Assembly (NCBI RefSeq): GCF_014066305.1 | Contig: NW_023501039.1 | Span: forward strand, 1,488,001-1,552,000 | Origin: Letharia columbiana | Lineage: Eukaryota; Ascomycota; Lecanoromycetes; Lecanorales; Parmeliaceae | Direction: 5' to 3' | Length of the DNA stretch: 64,000 nt | Part shown: in pieces, positions 1-9,436 of the stretch | Layout of the letters: every line of letters begins with the position of its first letter | Numbering within the stretch: position 1 is the stretch's first letter | Translations under genes and position numbers: made by a program | Notes under the pieces: generated by a model | The model's database searches: none | The model's input: only the letters and a program-made list of their open reading frames with translations | What the model was told of the DNA's origin: nothing

Positions 1-144
1 GAAAGAGCATAATCATATGCCATTCACTTGGCGCGCTCGCGTTTATCAAAGCGCGTTTTCTCCGCATAGCAATTTATTAATCCGGCATCTCCTCCGCCTT
101 TGATTACTTCAACAGACAGTCCGCCTTCCTATCTTTAAGGATTT

Positions 145-1511
145 ATGGCAAATTTCTTCGACAACAAGGCTCGTGCAGCCGCTGTCGCCGCAACCAATGG
201 AGCCTCTTCATCCAAATCCGCAGCCCCCAAAGAGTCCCAGAATCTGCAACCTTGGGTGGAGAAGTAGTATGTTGAACGTCTTCCTGAGGTGCTCGCAGAA
301 TCGTTGCTGATCTCTGACAGCCGTCCAAAGAGTCTGAACGATGTTACAGCCCAGGATCACACAATCACTGTTCTACAACGAACATTACAAGCTTCCAATG
401 TATGGGATCAAGCAACAGATTTTATTCCGACTGACCAGAGCCGGTAGTTACCCCACATGCTGTTTTATGGCCCTCCAGGAACAGGCAAAACGTCCACAAT
501 TCTCGCCCTCGCAAAAGAGCTCTACGGCCCCGAAATGTTCAGGACCCGCGTGCTTGAGCTCAATGCCTCCGATGAACGCGGTATCTCAATAGTGCGAGAA
601 AAGGTTAAAGATTTTGCCAGAATGCAGCTCTCAAACCCACCTCCACATTATAAGGATCGTTACCCGTGTCCGCCGTACAAGATTATCATTCTGGACGAGG
701 CAGATAGCATGACGCAAGACGCTCAGAGCGCGCTGAGAAGGACAATGGAGACGTACAGTAAGATCACAAGATTCTGTTTGATTTGCAATTACGTCACAAG
801 AATCATTGATCCGTTGGCAAGTAGATGCAGCAAGTTTCGTTTCAAGATGCTCGATCAAGGAAATGCCAAGAAGAGGCTGGAAGACATTGCTGAAAACGAG
901 AACGTCAAATTGGAGGATGGCGCTGTCGACAAGCTGATCAAATGCAGCGAGGGAGATCTTAGAAAGGCGATCACTTTCCTCCAGAGTGCAGCAAGATTAG
1001 TGGGCGCTGTGAAGACGTCGCATTCGAGATCGAATGGAAACTCGAAGAAGAGAGTTCTTGAAGATGAAGATGACGAGGATGAGGACGCCATGGAGGTGGA
1101 CGGAGTTGATGAGTCAATGGTCACCATCAAGAATATCGAAGAAATAGCTGGCGTCATTCCGAACGACGTCATTGACGGATTGATTCAAGCCATGCAGCCA
1201 AGGTCGAAGGGAGCCGTGTACGAAGCTGTAGCTAAACAAGTAACGGACTTGGTGGCCGATGGGTGGAGTGCTACGCAAGTCGTAGCGCAGGTACATATAA
1301 ATTCGTCGCTTTCCCCAGTGGAAACGTTGCTAATCTTGAATCCCAGCTCTACCAAAACGTCCTTTATGACGATGCACTGAGCAACAAACAGAAGAATAAG
1401 ATCGTCATGCAATTCTCGGACGTCGATAAGCGCCTCGTCGACGGCGCAGACGAACATTTGACCGTATTAGATCTGGCTTTGCAGGTATCTGGCGTTCTGG
1501 CAGAGACCTGA
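145..1511 (+). CDS. RFC2: Replication factor C subunit 2 (clamp loader small subunit; human RFC4 type)
   Basis: AAA+ subunit of the RFC pentamer, which loads the PCNA clamp at primer-template junctions in the nucleus. Exons 145-266, 321-399, 448-1290 and 1347-1511 give 402 aa; the introns are 54, 48 and 56 nt, and each junction restores the family sequence. Visible are the QPWVEKYRPK start of the AAA domain, Walker A GPPGTGKT near residues 75-82, a DEAD Walker B near 150, the RFCLICNY segment and the SRC sensor/arginine-finger motif near 192-194. These match the yeast Rfc2 type, not Rfc4 or Rfc5. An acidic, lysine-flanked insert ([11 protein letters not shown], about residues 265-285) interrupts the lid region; yeast Rfc2 as I remember it lacks it. 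The ATG at 145 gives a short Ala-rich leader before the conserved part. Next gene DUS2 is convergent. Confidence 0.96.
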
Positions 1512-2336
1512 GAATTGAATTGCTGAACTAGCTTAAAAACTCCACGACACAAACCATTGCAGCTCTATGATGCTCGATAGGGGCTCGTTTGAGGCTCTAA
1601 CATTTTCGCGGCTCAAAAGAGTAATGCCACCGCCCAACTATGAAAATTTGCGACATGCTTTGTCTGGGAGCGAGTGTGATCCAAGAACTTGCAAAGTAAG
1701 CTGCCGAGTCCTGGGCCACCTCGGCTGTTCACAATGGCAGAAGGAATTTTGTGGGTAAGGAACCCTGCAAGACGCCAACAATATCTTCACCTCGGTTGGG
1801 CCGAAGAATTGGTAGCTCACGAATGATGGCTGTGAGATGTAGCTGTGGGAGAAAATCACGTGGTCGAGGACCATGTTCTCATTCACGAGCATGCGGTATT
1901 CAAATACTCAACGCCTACACTGGTGATTGCACGGACTCGGATTGCAATAAAACCCTTGCCAGAGCTAGATGGCACAAATTCGAAATCATTCTTCCGAGTT
2001 TTCCGATTGTGGTTTCTTCCCTATCATAGTTGACCCCACTCGAACGCCATAACCTGTGCTTATACTAGGGTGAAACAACTTGCAAAGATCATCAGGAACG
2101 GTTCCAAAGCAGACCTGACTGAATTCGAAACCTTCGTGGCTTTCTTTTGAGGCTAGCATCACAAGAGTATGCTGAAACCAAAGGTTCACGATGTCACGAT
2201 ATGAGCCAAGAGGCAGGTCAAACTTCCAATGGAAGCCGTCTCATGAAAGTCTCACACTGAGTGGACTCTGCGCTTGGTCGAGGTCTCTGGATTGTCAGGC
2301 GTGTGTTGATCCAATGGTTGGTATATTACATGTCTT
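1512..2336. other. Intergenic, no gene recognised
   Basis: This is the space between the convergent RFC2 and DUS2 genes. Short open frames exist on both strands (for example 1638-1892 minus and 1751-2029 plus), but none resembles a family I know and none extends through plausible introns. One plus frame around 1757-2230 reads fairly smoothly apart from many stops and could be a very old gene remnant; I could not name it. Confidence 0.5.
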
Positions 2337-3575
2337 TCAGACCGCCATCGCGGGCATTGCCGCCATCGCACCCACACCTCGCTCTGACAATGGGCTTCTG
2401 CTCTCTTTGTCAATAGATCTCTGCTTTCCCATGTTCCCCACGGCAGCTTGTGCGCTTTTATTTTGATGCTTTGCCTTCTTCATAGCCTTGGTCTCCTTCT
2501 GCTCGTTTATGCCAAGTCTCTCGTCTACATCCTTTGCCAGATCAACCATGTCACGCAGCTCCAAGACCTCGCAGACTTGTCGGTAACTCATGCAAGCAGC
2601 AGCCTTCCTGCATAATTCGGCTTTCCCAGGCATCAATTGGCTAAGCAAGAACTTGGTGTTCCCCCATTTGTTCTCGACCTCCAACGCTGTCTTCATGTAT
2701 TCCGTCACCACCTCCCTCCATGGCAATAGCCCGCCTTCTTCTTTCGTCCTGAAACAGCTTGAGTTTGCCTCTGCGGCGGTTGCTATCATGCCACCATCAA
2801 CACCATAGTCTTGCGCCAACTGCAACGCCTCGTCTTTGTCTGTGACGTCCCCGTTCATCAAGCAGGCCACGCCTTCCTCTCGACAAATTTCCGCGATCAT
2901 TCGTAGCTGTTCCCGTATAGCTCTTTCCCTCGGCCTCATGGGCGTAGTACGGCAGTGTACCGTTAGTCCTGTGATACCAGTCTTGCACAGCTTCCTTACG
3001 AGTGCTTCTGTTTTCTCTACTGTCTCCAAAAGGCGAATCTTCACGCTAATTCCAATTTCATACACCTCGCCTACCTCCTTCACCAATGCTGCTAGGATGG
3101 AAGCTAGCAAGTCCGGTGTTTGCAACAGCGCAGCTCCCATACCGCCTGAGGTGGAAAACGGCTTCGGGCACCCTGCATTGACGTCTATTCCGGCCACGTC
3201 TTCGGCAACAAGCTTTGCAGCTTCAACAGCCGTTTCGGGCGAAGCGGTCCCAATCTGGAATATCAATTTCCCATGTTCTCGTGTAGGATGTAGTCTGTAG
3301 ATCAAACTCTCTTTTTGGACTGAAGGTTGGAGTCTCGAGGAATTGGAAGGCAAGCGAGTGAAATCGATAGTAGACGTTGTTGGGTTGAAGCGTTTGGTCG
3401 TTCCTATCATAGACCTATCGACAGTCTCGGGGCCCCAGACCAAGTCTGCGCCGTATTTGAGGGCGAGCAAACGAGAGGGCAGTTCGCCAGAGCGAACCAT
3501 AGGTGCGAGTACGACCTTGCCCCGGTAATCCACGCCATTCTTAGGTATGGGAACTCTTTTCGACGTAGAGGCCAT
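2337..3575 (-). CDS. DUS2: tRNA-dihydrouridine(20) synthase, Dus2 type
   Basis: FMN enzyme that reduces uridine 20 in the D-loop of cytoplasmic tRNAs with NADPH. The single-exon frame carries the Dus signature LAPMVRSGELPSR near the N-terminus, the ADLVWGPE strand, the catalytic region DVNAGCPKPFS with its cysteine, ISVKIRL, TVHCRTTP and the MNGDV phosphate-binding strand, in family order. It ends in a basic Lys-rich tail (KETKAMKKAKHQNK). I chose the ATG at 3575 because MASTSKRVPIPKNGVDYRGK matches how fungal relatives usually begin; that gives 412 aa. An in-frame ATG at 3632 would add 19 residues with a weakly basic character (see findings). The gene is convergent with RFC2 and divergent from the pyrophosphatase. 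No double-stranded RNA-binding domain is seen, as expected for fungal rather than animal Dus2. Confidence 0.94.
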   Translation of the reverse strand: MASTSKRVPIPKNGVDYRGKVVLAPMVRSGELPSRLLALKYGADLVWGPETVDRSMIGTTKRFNPTTSTIDFTRLPSNSSRLQPSVQKESLIYRLHPTREHGKLIFQIGTASPETAVEAAKLVAEDVAGIDVNAGCPKPFSTSGGMGAALLQTPDLLASILAALVKEVGEVYEIGISVKIRLLETVEKTEALVRKLCKTGITGLTVHCRTTPMRPRERAIREQLRMIAEICREEGVACLMNGDVTDKDEALQLAQDYGVDGGMIATAAEANSSCFRTKEEGGLLPWREVVTEYMKTALEVENKWGNTKFLLSQLMPGKAELCRKAAACMSYRQVCEVLELRDMVDLAKDVDERLGINEQKETKAMKKAKHQNKSAQAAVGNMGKQRSIDKESRSPLSERGVGAMAAMPAMAV

Positions 3576-4008
3576 GATGCTAGCAAGGGATCGAAGCATC
3601 AAAGAACACTTATTGTCACCATGCGAGGTCACGAAGTGGTAGAATCACAGTCTCGATTTGAGTCAAAAACATGTTGCACAATTTTTTTTTGGTTGCGGTG
3701 AAGTCATTTTGCCCGCAATATCTATCCCCAATACGAGTAACGTCCACTTACTCCTGCGTTCAATATATTGGATCCGCACCTGCGATCAACGTCACATGCT
3801 AGTCTCTAGGACTGTGAATCGTGTTTTCCAAAAGGAGCGAATTATCAGAATTAGCGTCAGCAACCTGCATCTTGACCGCACAGCTTGTGTGTCCACACTG
3901 GCTTCCCCCAACTCAAAATCGAGCCCCACCAGAAACTTCAACCTTACAACCTCTCGGGCCCAACAGATCTCAAGACACCTCTCTACCCAGACATCGCGAA
4001 ATCTCGAG
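3576..4008. promoter_or_regulatory. Divergent intergenic region DUS2 / pyrophosphatase
   Basis: About 430 bases separate the two starts. They contain a T-run at 3682-3691 and no recognised operator. The frame of the pyrophosphatase stays open through 3658-4008, so part of this DNA may code for an N-terminal leader (see findings). Confidence 0.4.
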
Positions 4009-5112
4009 ATGAGTTCACTCCCGATCAGCGAGAAGGGCTATCATGCCAATGCCCCCGGCGGATACTCTGTCAGAAAGAACGGGGCGCCCAATTCACTGGA
4101 GCACCGCATCTACGTTGAAAAGGATGGGGTGCCCTTGTCACCGTTCCATGACATCCCTTTGTACGCCAATGAGCAGCAGACTGTTCTCAACATGATTGTG
4201 GAGATTCCACGATGGACTAACGCCAAGATGGAGGTAAGTGACCGGCCTTGGAAGAGGCTTCATACTACACAACCTTTACATTCCCAAGAGCATTGGTGCT
4301 GATACAGTTCATCCAGATTTCCAAGGAAGAGAAATTGAACCCAATCAAACAAGATATCAAGAAAGGCAAGCTTCGCTATGTCCGCAATTGCTTCCCTCAC
4401 AAAGGTTACCTCTGGAACTACGGGGCGTTCCCTCAGGTACAGGCACCTAAGACTTTCTTTGTCTCTCTACTGAACAACAAAAATAGACCTGGGAAGACCC
4501 AAATGTTCTCCACCCGGAGACCAAGGCCAAGGGTGATAACGATCCCCTCGACGTCTGCGAGATCGGTGAGCTTGTTGCAACTCCAGGACAAATCAAGCAA
4601 GTCAAAGTCCTCGGAGTCATGGCCCTGCTCGACGAGGAGGAGACCGACTGGAAGATCATTGTCATTGACGTCAATGACCCATTGGCACCTCGACTCAACG
4701 ACATTGAGGATGTCGAGCGACACCTACCGGGCCTGTTGAGGGCTACCAATGAGTGGTTCCGTATCTACAAAATTCCGGACGGAAAGCCAGAAAATCAGTT
4801 TGCTTTCTCAGGCGAGTGCAAGAACAAGAAGTACGCCACGGATGTCATTCGCGAATGTGCGGAGGCCTGGGAGAAGTTGATCACTGGCAGGACTCAGCCG
4901 GGTGGCATTTCTTTGTAAGCTGCGTTGACCTTTCGAGTGTTACAACTGTACTGAGAAGCTCATGTTGTTATAGGACCAATGGGACCGTCCCGCATTCCCC
5001 AGACCGTGCGGATGCGAGCTCCCTCAAAATCCCCCGGCATGAAGACCTAGCTCCCAAGCCTATCGACGGGATTTATGACAAGTGGTTCTTCATTTCTGGC
5101 GCTGCCGTCTAA
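4009..5112 (+). CDS. IPP1: Inorganic pyrophosphatase (family I)
   Basis: Hydrolyses pyrophosphate to phosphate and so pulls biosynthetic reactions forward. Exons 4009-4233, 4317-4436, 4487-4914 and 4974-5112 give 303 aa; introns are 83, 50 and 59 nt, and all junctions restore the conserved protein. The signature [11 protein letters not shown] (Asp 132, 134 and 137, metal ligands) is intact, preceded by [11 protein letters not shown] and [20 protein letters not shown], typical of eukaryotic family I enzymes. The C-terminal [14 protein letters not shown] is also conserved. The ATG at 4009 gives the usual cytosolic length. The same frame is open for 350 bases upstream with further ATGs and an Arg/Ser/Thr-rich, almost acid-free stretch just before this ATG, which would suit a mitochondrial form made from an earlier start. 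Confidence 0.96.
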
Positions 5113-5886
5113 GCTCGCCAATCTTCTCCAATCAATCATCTCCCAGAATGGATCTAACCTGTGCTTATGGAGAAATATGGGAATATTCGACAGTGGGCGT
5201 TGCCTAAAGTCTTTCCCAGCAGCAGATAGCTTAGCATAGAGAATTTATGTGCCCGTATGATACTGCTCTCCGAGCTCCATGCTGATGCATTATTGTCATG
5301 GTCCTTCAATTGCCGGTCAGATCTGCCTGTCGGTTCAAAACCCTTGAATGGCGATCCACCTCCTCCACGACGTCATTTATTTTCAGCTTCTCGGTGTCCA
5401 ATTGCATCTCTTTCCCATCTTCTATAAGAACGTCTGATCAGCTAAGATCCATTATAATGGATTCAAGCGCTTAGGTATGAAGCACATACTGAATTTGAGC
5501 TTCAAGAAGCTAGGCTCTTGGCTATTGCGCTCAAGCACCGTGGTATTGATCTTCATGGTACTTCTAGCATTGGCAGGTAGATGCGCTAGAAAGACTCGAC
5601 AGGTCTTTGAAGGCTTTGTGAACGGATTGAACCTCGAAGTCACTTCGGTGATATGTTTTGTGATCATGGTACCAATCTATAACTAACTGAGGAATAAATC
5701 AGCTTCATAGGGTACCTTTTGGTTTTATCCGCATACCTGATTTCAGTGAAGCTTCTTGTGCAGATCTAAAAAGAATGTCGCAGGAGAGCAGAGCAGTCCG
5801 GCGTCGATCCTTTTGAAGTGGGCGGAAATTGCCCGCAACATCGTCACCTCGTCCGCGGTCCTTTCACCACCTTCTTCAGCTCGGAA
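5113..5886. other. Intergenic, no gene recognised
   Basis: This is the spacer between two genes on the plus strand. A 69-codon frame at 5477-5686 has one hydrophobic stretch, but I recognise no homologue and see no splice structure to extend it. The last 150 bases are probably the SEC20 leader. Confidence 0.5.
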
Positions 5887-7291
5887 ATGACCACTCAAGC
5901 ACTTAATGCCCGCTTGACACCCCTTTTTGAGTCTTTGAAGCAGACGCAGCAGCTGATCACTCGACTCTCCAAGTTTCCCGCCCAACTTGGCGCCAGCCCT
6001 TCCAACCCTGACGAGGACGACGCCCGCGTGGAACTTAGTGCAGAGATCCACCAGACCTTGAAGGAGCAGGAGGAGGACTTTGAGTTACTCCGGCAGGAAG
6101 TAGAAGATCAGACAAACATATCTAGCTGGTCGTCGAGCGCTCGCCGAAGAGACGCTGGAAAAGGCAGTCAAAGGACAGATCTAGCAGCACAAATTACGCG
6201 TTTGGGGGAGGATCTGAAGATGTAAGTATTACATAGCCATTTCTCTCAAAAATTCAGACTAACGTACATGGCCACAGTGCCCGTGCCCAATTCCGCAAAG
6301 CTCAGCTTCAAGCCAAGCGCAACGCTGAAGCCGCAAAGCGCAAAGAACGAGAGCTCCTATTCGCAGGTATACAAGAAGGAAACAGCACTACAGCTTACGG
6401 TCGAAGAAAGGGCCAAGAGAAGCTATCACAGGAGGAAATACTACTCAATGCTTCAAGTGACGTGACTGCTGCATTGAGAAGGACCCATACGCTGATGTCA
6501 GCCGAGCTCGAAAGGAGCCAATTCGCACGAGAGACTCTAGGTGAGGGTATTCAGGCGGCTTTGGTTCTTCAGTATGGCTAATACTCTACAAAGAAACCTC
6601 TACAAAAGACCTGGCTACCCTATCGGAATCTTACAGTAACCTCGACACTCTCCTCTCGTCGTCCCGTTCACTAGTTTCTAGTCTCATACACTCGCAGAAA
6701 TCCGACACCTGGTACCTCGAGAGCGCTTTTTATATCCTTGCTGCTACTATCGCCTGGCTTGTGTTTCGACGCCTCATCTACGGACCTGGCTGGTGGTTGT
6801 TGTATCTGCCTACGAAGTGGCTGTGGCGGTTGAGCCTATTGGCCGTGCAGCTTTTGGTAGGCTCACTATCAGCAGTAGCTGGAACTGTTGGAGCAAAGAA
6901 TCAGAGCAGCGCCCTTTCTCAAGCCTCGGAAAGCATTGTTACAAGCTTCGCGCAGAAACCCACTGGCACGGGCAAGATCCCGACTTTCAGACCGAACAGT
7001 CCGGCACCTTCAGTCAACGTCGGAGCTGGTGGACAAGGCGCCAAGATGCAGCAGCCGCAGCAGCCTTCACGAAAGGAGGACAAGACGTTGTCAGATCAAG
7101 TGGGGGAGATGGCCGAGCAGAGTCAGAAGGAGGAGCACACCCAGCTAGAGAACACAGCAACCGCTGAAGGAGAACAGCAGGGCACCGTGCTAAGAGAGAG
7201 GAGAGAGGATGAGCCTCCAAACCCCAAAAAGCGAATGTGGGAAGAGCCCATTGATCGGTCCCGGGAGAACGCCCCGCGAGACGAACTGTAA
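5887..7291 (+). CDS. SEC20: Sec20 Q-SNARE, Golgi-to-ER retrograde transport
   Basis: Tip20/Dsl1-associated SNARE of the ER that receives COPI vesicles (animal BNIP1). Exons 5887-6221, 6278-6540 and 6594-7291 give 431 aa; introns are 56 and 53 nt. An N-terminal coiled region (residues 1-110) precedes the Sec20 SNARE segment (about 145-240; ALRRTHTLMSAELERS then TSTKDLATLSESYSNLD), followed by a transmembrane helix at about 245-262 (YILAATIAWLVF) and a second hydrophobic stretch at about 270-295. The lumenal tail is Gln/Glu-rich and the protein ends in RDEL. Yeast Sec20 ends in HDEL, so this looks like a real ER-retrieval signal. There is a possible upstream in-frame extension to 5818, but the ATG at 5887 starts the conserved part. 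Confidence 0.9.
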
Positions 7292-7549
7292 ATAGAGTCG
7301 TTGACCTCATGCTTCTGTTCACAAATGTCATTCGTCTCTCCAGTCCCTTCACACTTATTGTCTAATGACAAAGACTCAATTGAGCTCTGGCGTTGCCGTT
7401 CGGTCTTAACGGATTTAGTGAGCAAAGACTTTGCCAGCAATGTTGACTTTTCTCGACTTCATAATGTTGCTAAACTCATGTCGCGACGCCGACAGTTCTG
7501 CCTGGTCAATGCACATAACAGTCCTCTTCCTAACTAAAGCTCCCCAGCA

Positions 7550-8698
7550 ATGACTTCCAACCTCACGTCCCGCTGGACAACCCTCTACACTCGCACCCTC
7601 CCCACTCTCGCCCAGTCCTCCCAGCCCACCTGGCCCGTCCACCTAGACCACTGCTTCGCGCGCATCATCCTCGACGCAGTCATCGGCAACTCAACCTCCA
7701 GTCGCCCAGACGAAACGCCCACTCCATGGACCGCGAAGCTGAAATCGCCCGCGGTCAAGAACATGAGCCCACAGCAACTGGAAGCGTGTATAGAGCTCGG
7801 CGAAGCTATAGCCGAGGGAAGAATCGATCTGGTGGAATTGGACCAGCGGAGTTTGACCGTTCGAGGGAAGATGCTCAAGGGTGAGAAGAGGAAGAGGGAG
7901 GATGTGCCAGGCGACGCCGCTCCGGATATGAAGAAATCCAAGAAACCATCGCGAAGCCAACAAGGCGACATTCGAGCCGCCATGGGTGCGCCTCCGACGA
8001 CTCCGCCCAAATCGCCATCACCAGCGGCAGTCGATCCGGCTCTATCCTCTGAGATCACCTCGCATCCCACCCTCACACCCTTTCGCAGACGCGTCCTGCT
8101 TGCTCTTTGCCAAGTGCCTTCGGGCTCATACACTACCTATCTCGCTCTCTCGAATCATCTATCTTCCTCGTGAGTCTACTCTTCGGAACGTTCTTCCCCC
8201 CCCACGCCTCCCGCATTGTGAGCGGTAAGACGTGTCCTGAGAGGATTTGTACTCACTTGAAATGTTTCACCCCTCAAATATGTAAGTAGAAGAGGAATGC
8301 TGACCCAGAAACCAAGACCTCGTGCAGTGGGCAACGCGTTGAGAAACAATCCGTTTGCGCCACGGGTGCCTTGTCATCGGGTCGTCGCTGCTGATGGGGG
8401 CATGGGGGGGTTTGGAGGGGAGTAAGTGCACATTTCGGAGCAAATATCTCCTACTCGAATCCATGGTTCTTGAGCCACAAGACCTGTCTCGCGAGCAGTA
8501 GGCCCGTTTCAATCTCCGAATTTGTCTTATGATCTGTGCGTCTTGCCTCGAAGAAGCCATACTGACTCTGCAATGTGTAGGTGGGGGCCAAAGGGTAAAC
8601 ACAATGGGAAGAAAGTACGGCTGCTGAAGGGTGAGGGTGTGAAGGTCGACGCTGCGGGTGGGAGGGTAATGGGGTCACCGTGGTCGGGCTTCAAGTGA
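7550..8698 (+). CDS. MGT1: Methylated-DNA--cysteine alkyltransferase with extra N-terminal region
   Basis: Suicide repair enzyme that moves the alkyl group of O6-alkylguanine to its own cysteine. Exons 7550-8169, 8317-8421 and 8581-8698 give 280 aa. The C-terminal part is the alkyltransferase domain: VPSGSYTTYLALSNHL, RAVGNALRNNPFAP, active site PCHRVV (Cys 226), GGFGGEW and a family-type end. The first about 110 residues (WPVHLDHCFARIILD, ELGEAIAEGRIDLVELD) look like a compact second domain I cannot name, joined by a Lys/Arg- and Pro-rich linker (about 115-180). Introns are 147 and 159 nt, longer than the 50-60 nt introns of neighbouring genes; the second is an introner-like copy and the first has a related 3' end. 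The join from TCC TC to A CCT CGT is inferred from the conserved SSPRAVG sequence. Confidence 0.88.
8170..8316 (+). repeat. Intron with introner-like 3' block (alkyltransferase intron 1)
   Basis: A 147-nt intron. Its 3' end carries GCTGACCCAGAAACC just before the AAG acceptor, a weakened form of the block shared by the introner-like family. The rest is too diverged to align by eye. Confidence 0.4.
8422..8580 (+). mobile_element. Introner-like element, copy A (alkyltransferase intron 2)
   Basis: A 159-nt intron running exactly from GTAAGT to GTGTAG. Near the 5' end it has GCACATTTCGGAGC and near the 3' end ACTGACTCTGCAATGTG, which are imperfect inverted repeats of each other. The internal block GAGCCACAAGACCTGTCTC matches the same block in the introns at 19993-20147 and 23704-23859. 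It is a member of the intron family described in the findings. Confidence 0.8.
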
Positions 8699-9436
8699 GA
8701 TATGCAGAGAGAGTAAAGCTGAGATCCCAGGATGGGACGGGGGGTAGATATCTATGAGATAGTGAGAAAGCAACGACGAAAACGGAGGGGTGGCAGCACT
8801 CGAGGAGAGTTGACTCCTCGGGTTTTGAAAAACGTTCAAAGGCGACAAAGGGCAACTGTGACCGCTCCTCAATGAGCCCGCCGTTAAGGAGGGCCGTCTA
8901 TGGTCGAAGAGACCTCTTCGCATGAACTCTACGTTATGGCGTTTTAGGTTGTCTCAATGATGCACGAGCGAAGGGCAGCGTTTTCGAACCTGTTTTGAGA
9001 ACTTGGAAGAAGCGTCGAATCTTTGTAGAGAAGCGTTCTGTATGTACTCAGAGCTCTGCGTCAAGCTGCAGGCCTTCCGTCCAATGATATAGACCTACTT
9101 ATAGTATGCACACATAATTGCTGCGGTTCGGAAAAAGCGTGCTTGCACGGTCCCACGGCAAACTTCAAACATCTGACCAGAGCCCCAATGTGCATCCGTC
9201 AGGAGAAGCAACATACGATTCCAACCCCCACACCGTGCAGGCACACCATGTACACCACACCTGCCTTCCGAAATATACTATACCGGTAAAACCATCATCA
9301 TCCCAGGGTATCGCAACATCATGACGAAAAAGACCGCTTAACGAACGCTAAAAACGCCTCGACGAGCCTTGCCCTTCTCACGTTTGCCCCAATGTCTCTT
9401 GCTCGAGACCATGATAAAGACATCCATGAACCTACA
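8699..9436. other. Intergenic, no gene recognised
   Basis: This is the 3' spacer between the convergent alkyltransferase and PDE2 genes. Open frames on either strand are short and resemble nothing I know; no repeat stands out. Confidence 0.5.

Noticed and set aside
1638..2230. Possible decayed gene between RFC2 and DUS2, readable in pieces on both strands
   Set aside because: Many stops in the only smooth frame and no family I can name; too weak to call a pseudogene.
5477..5686. 69-codon frame with a hydrophobic stretch
   Set aside because: No homologue recognised, no splice extension, and length expected by chance.
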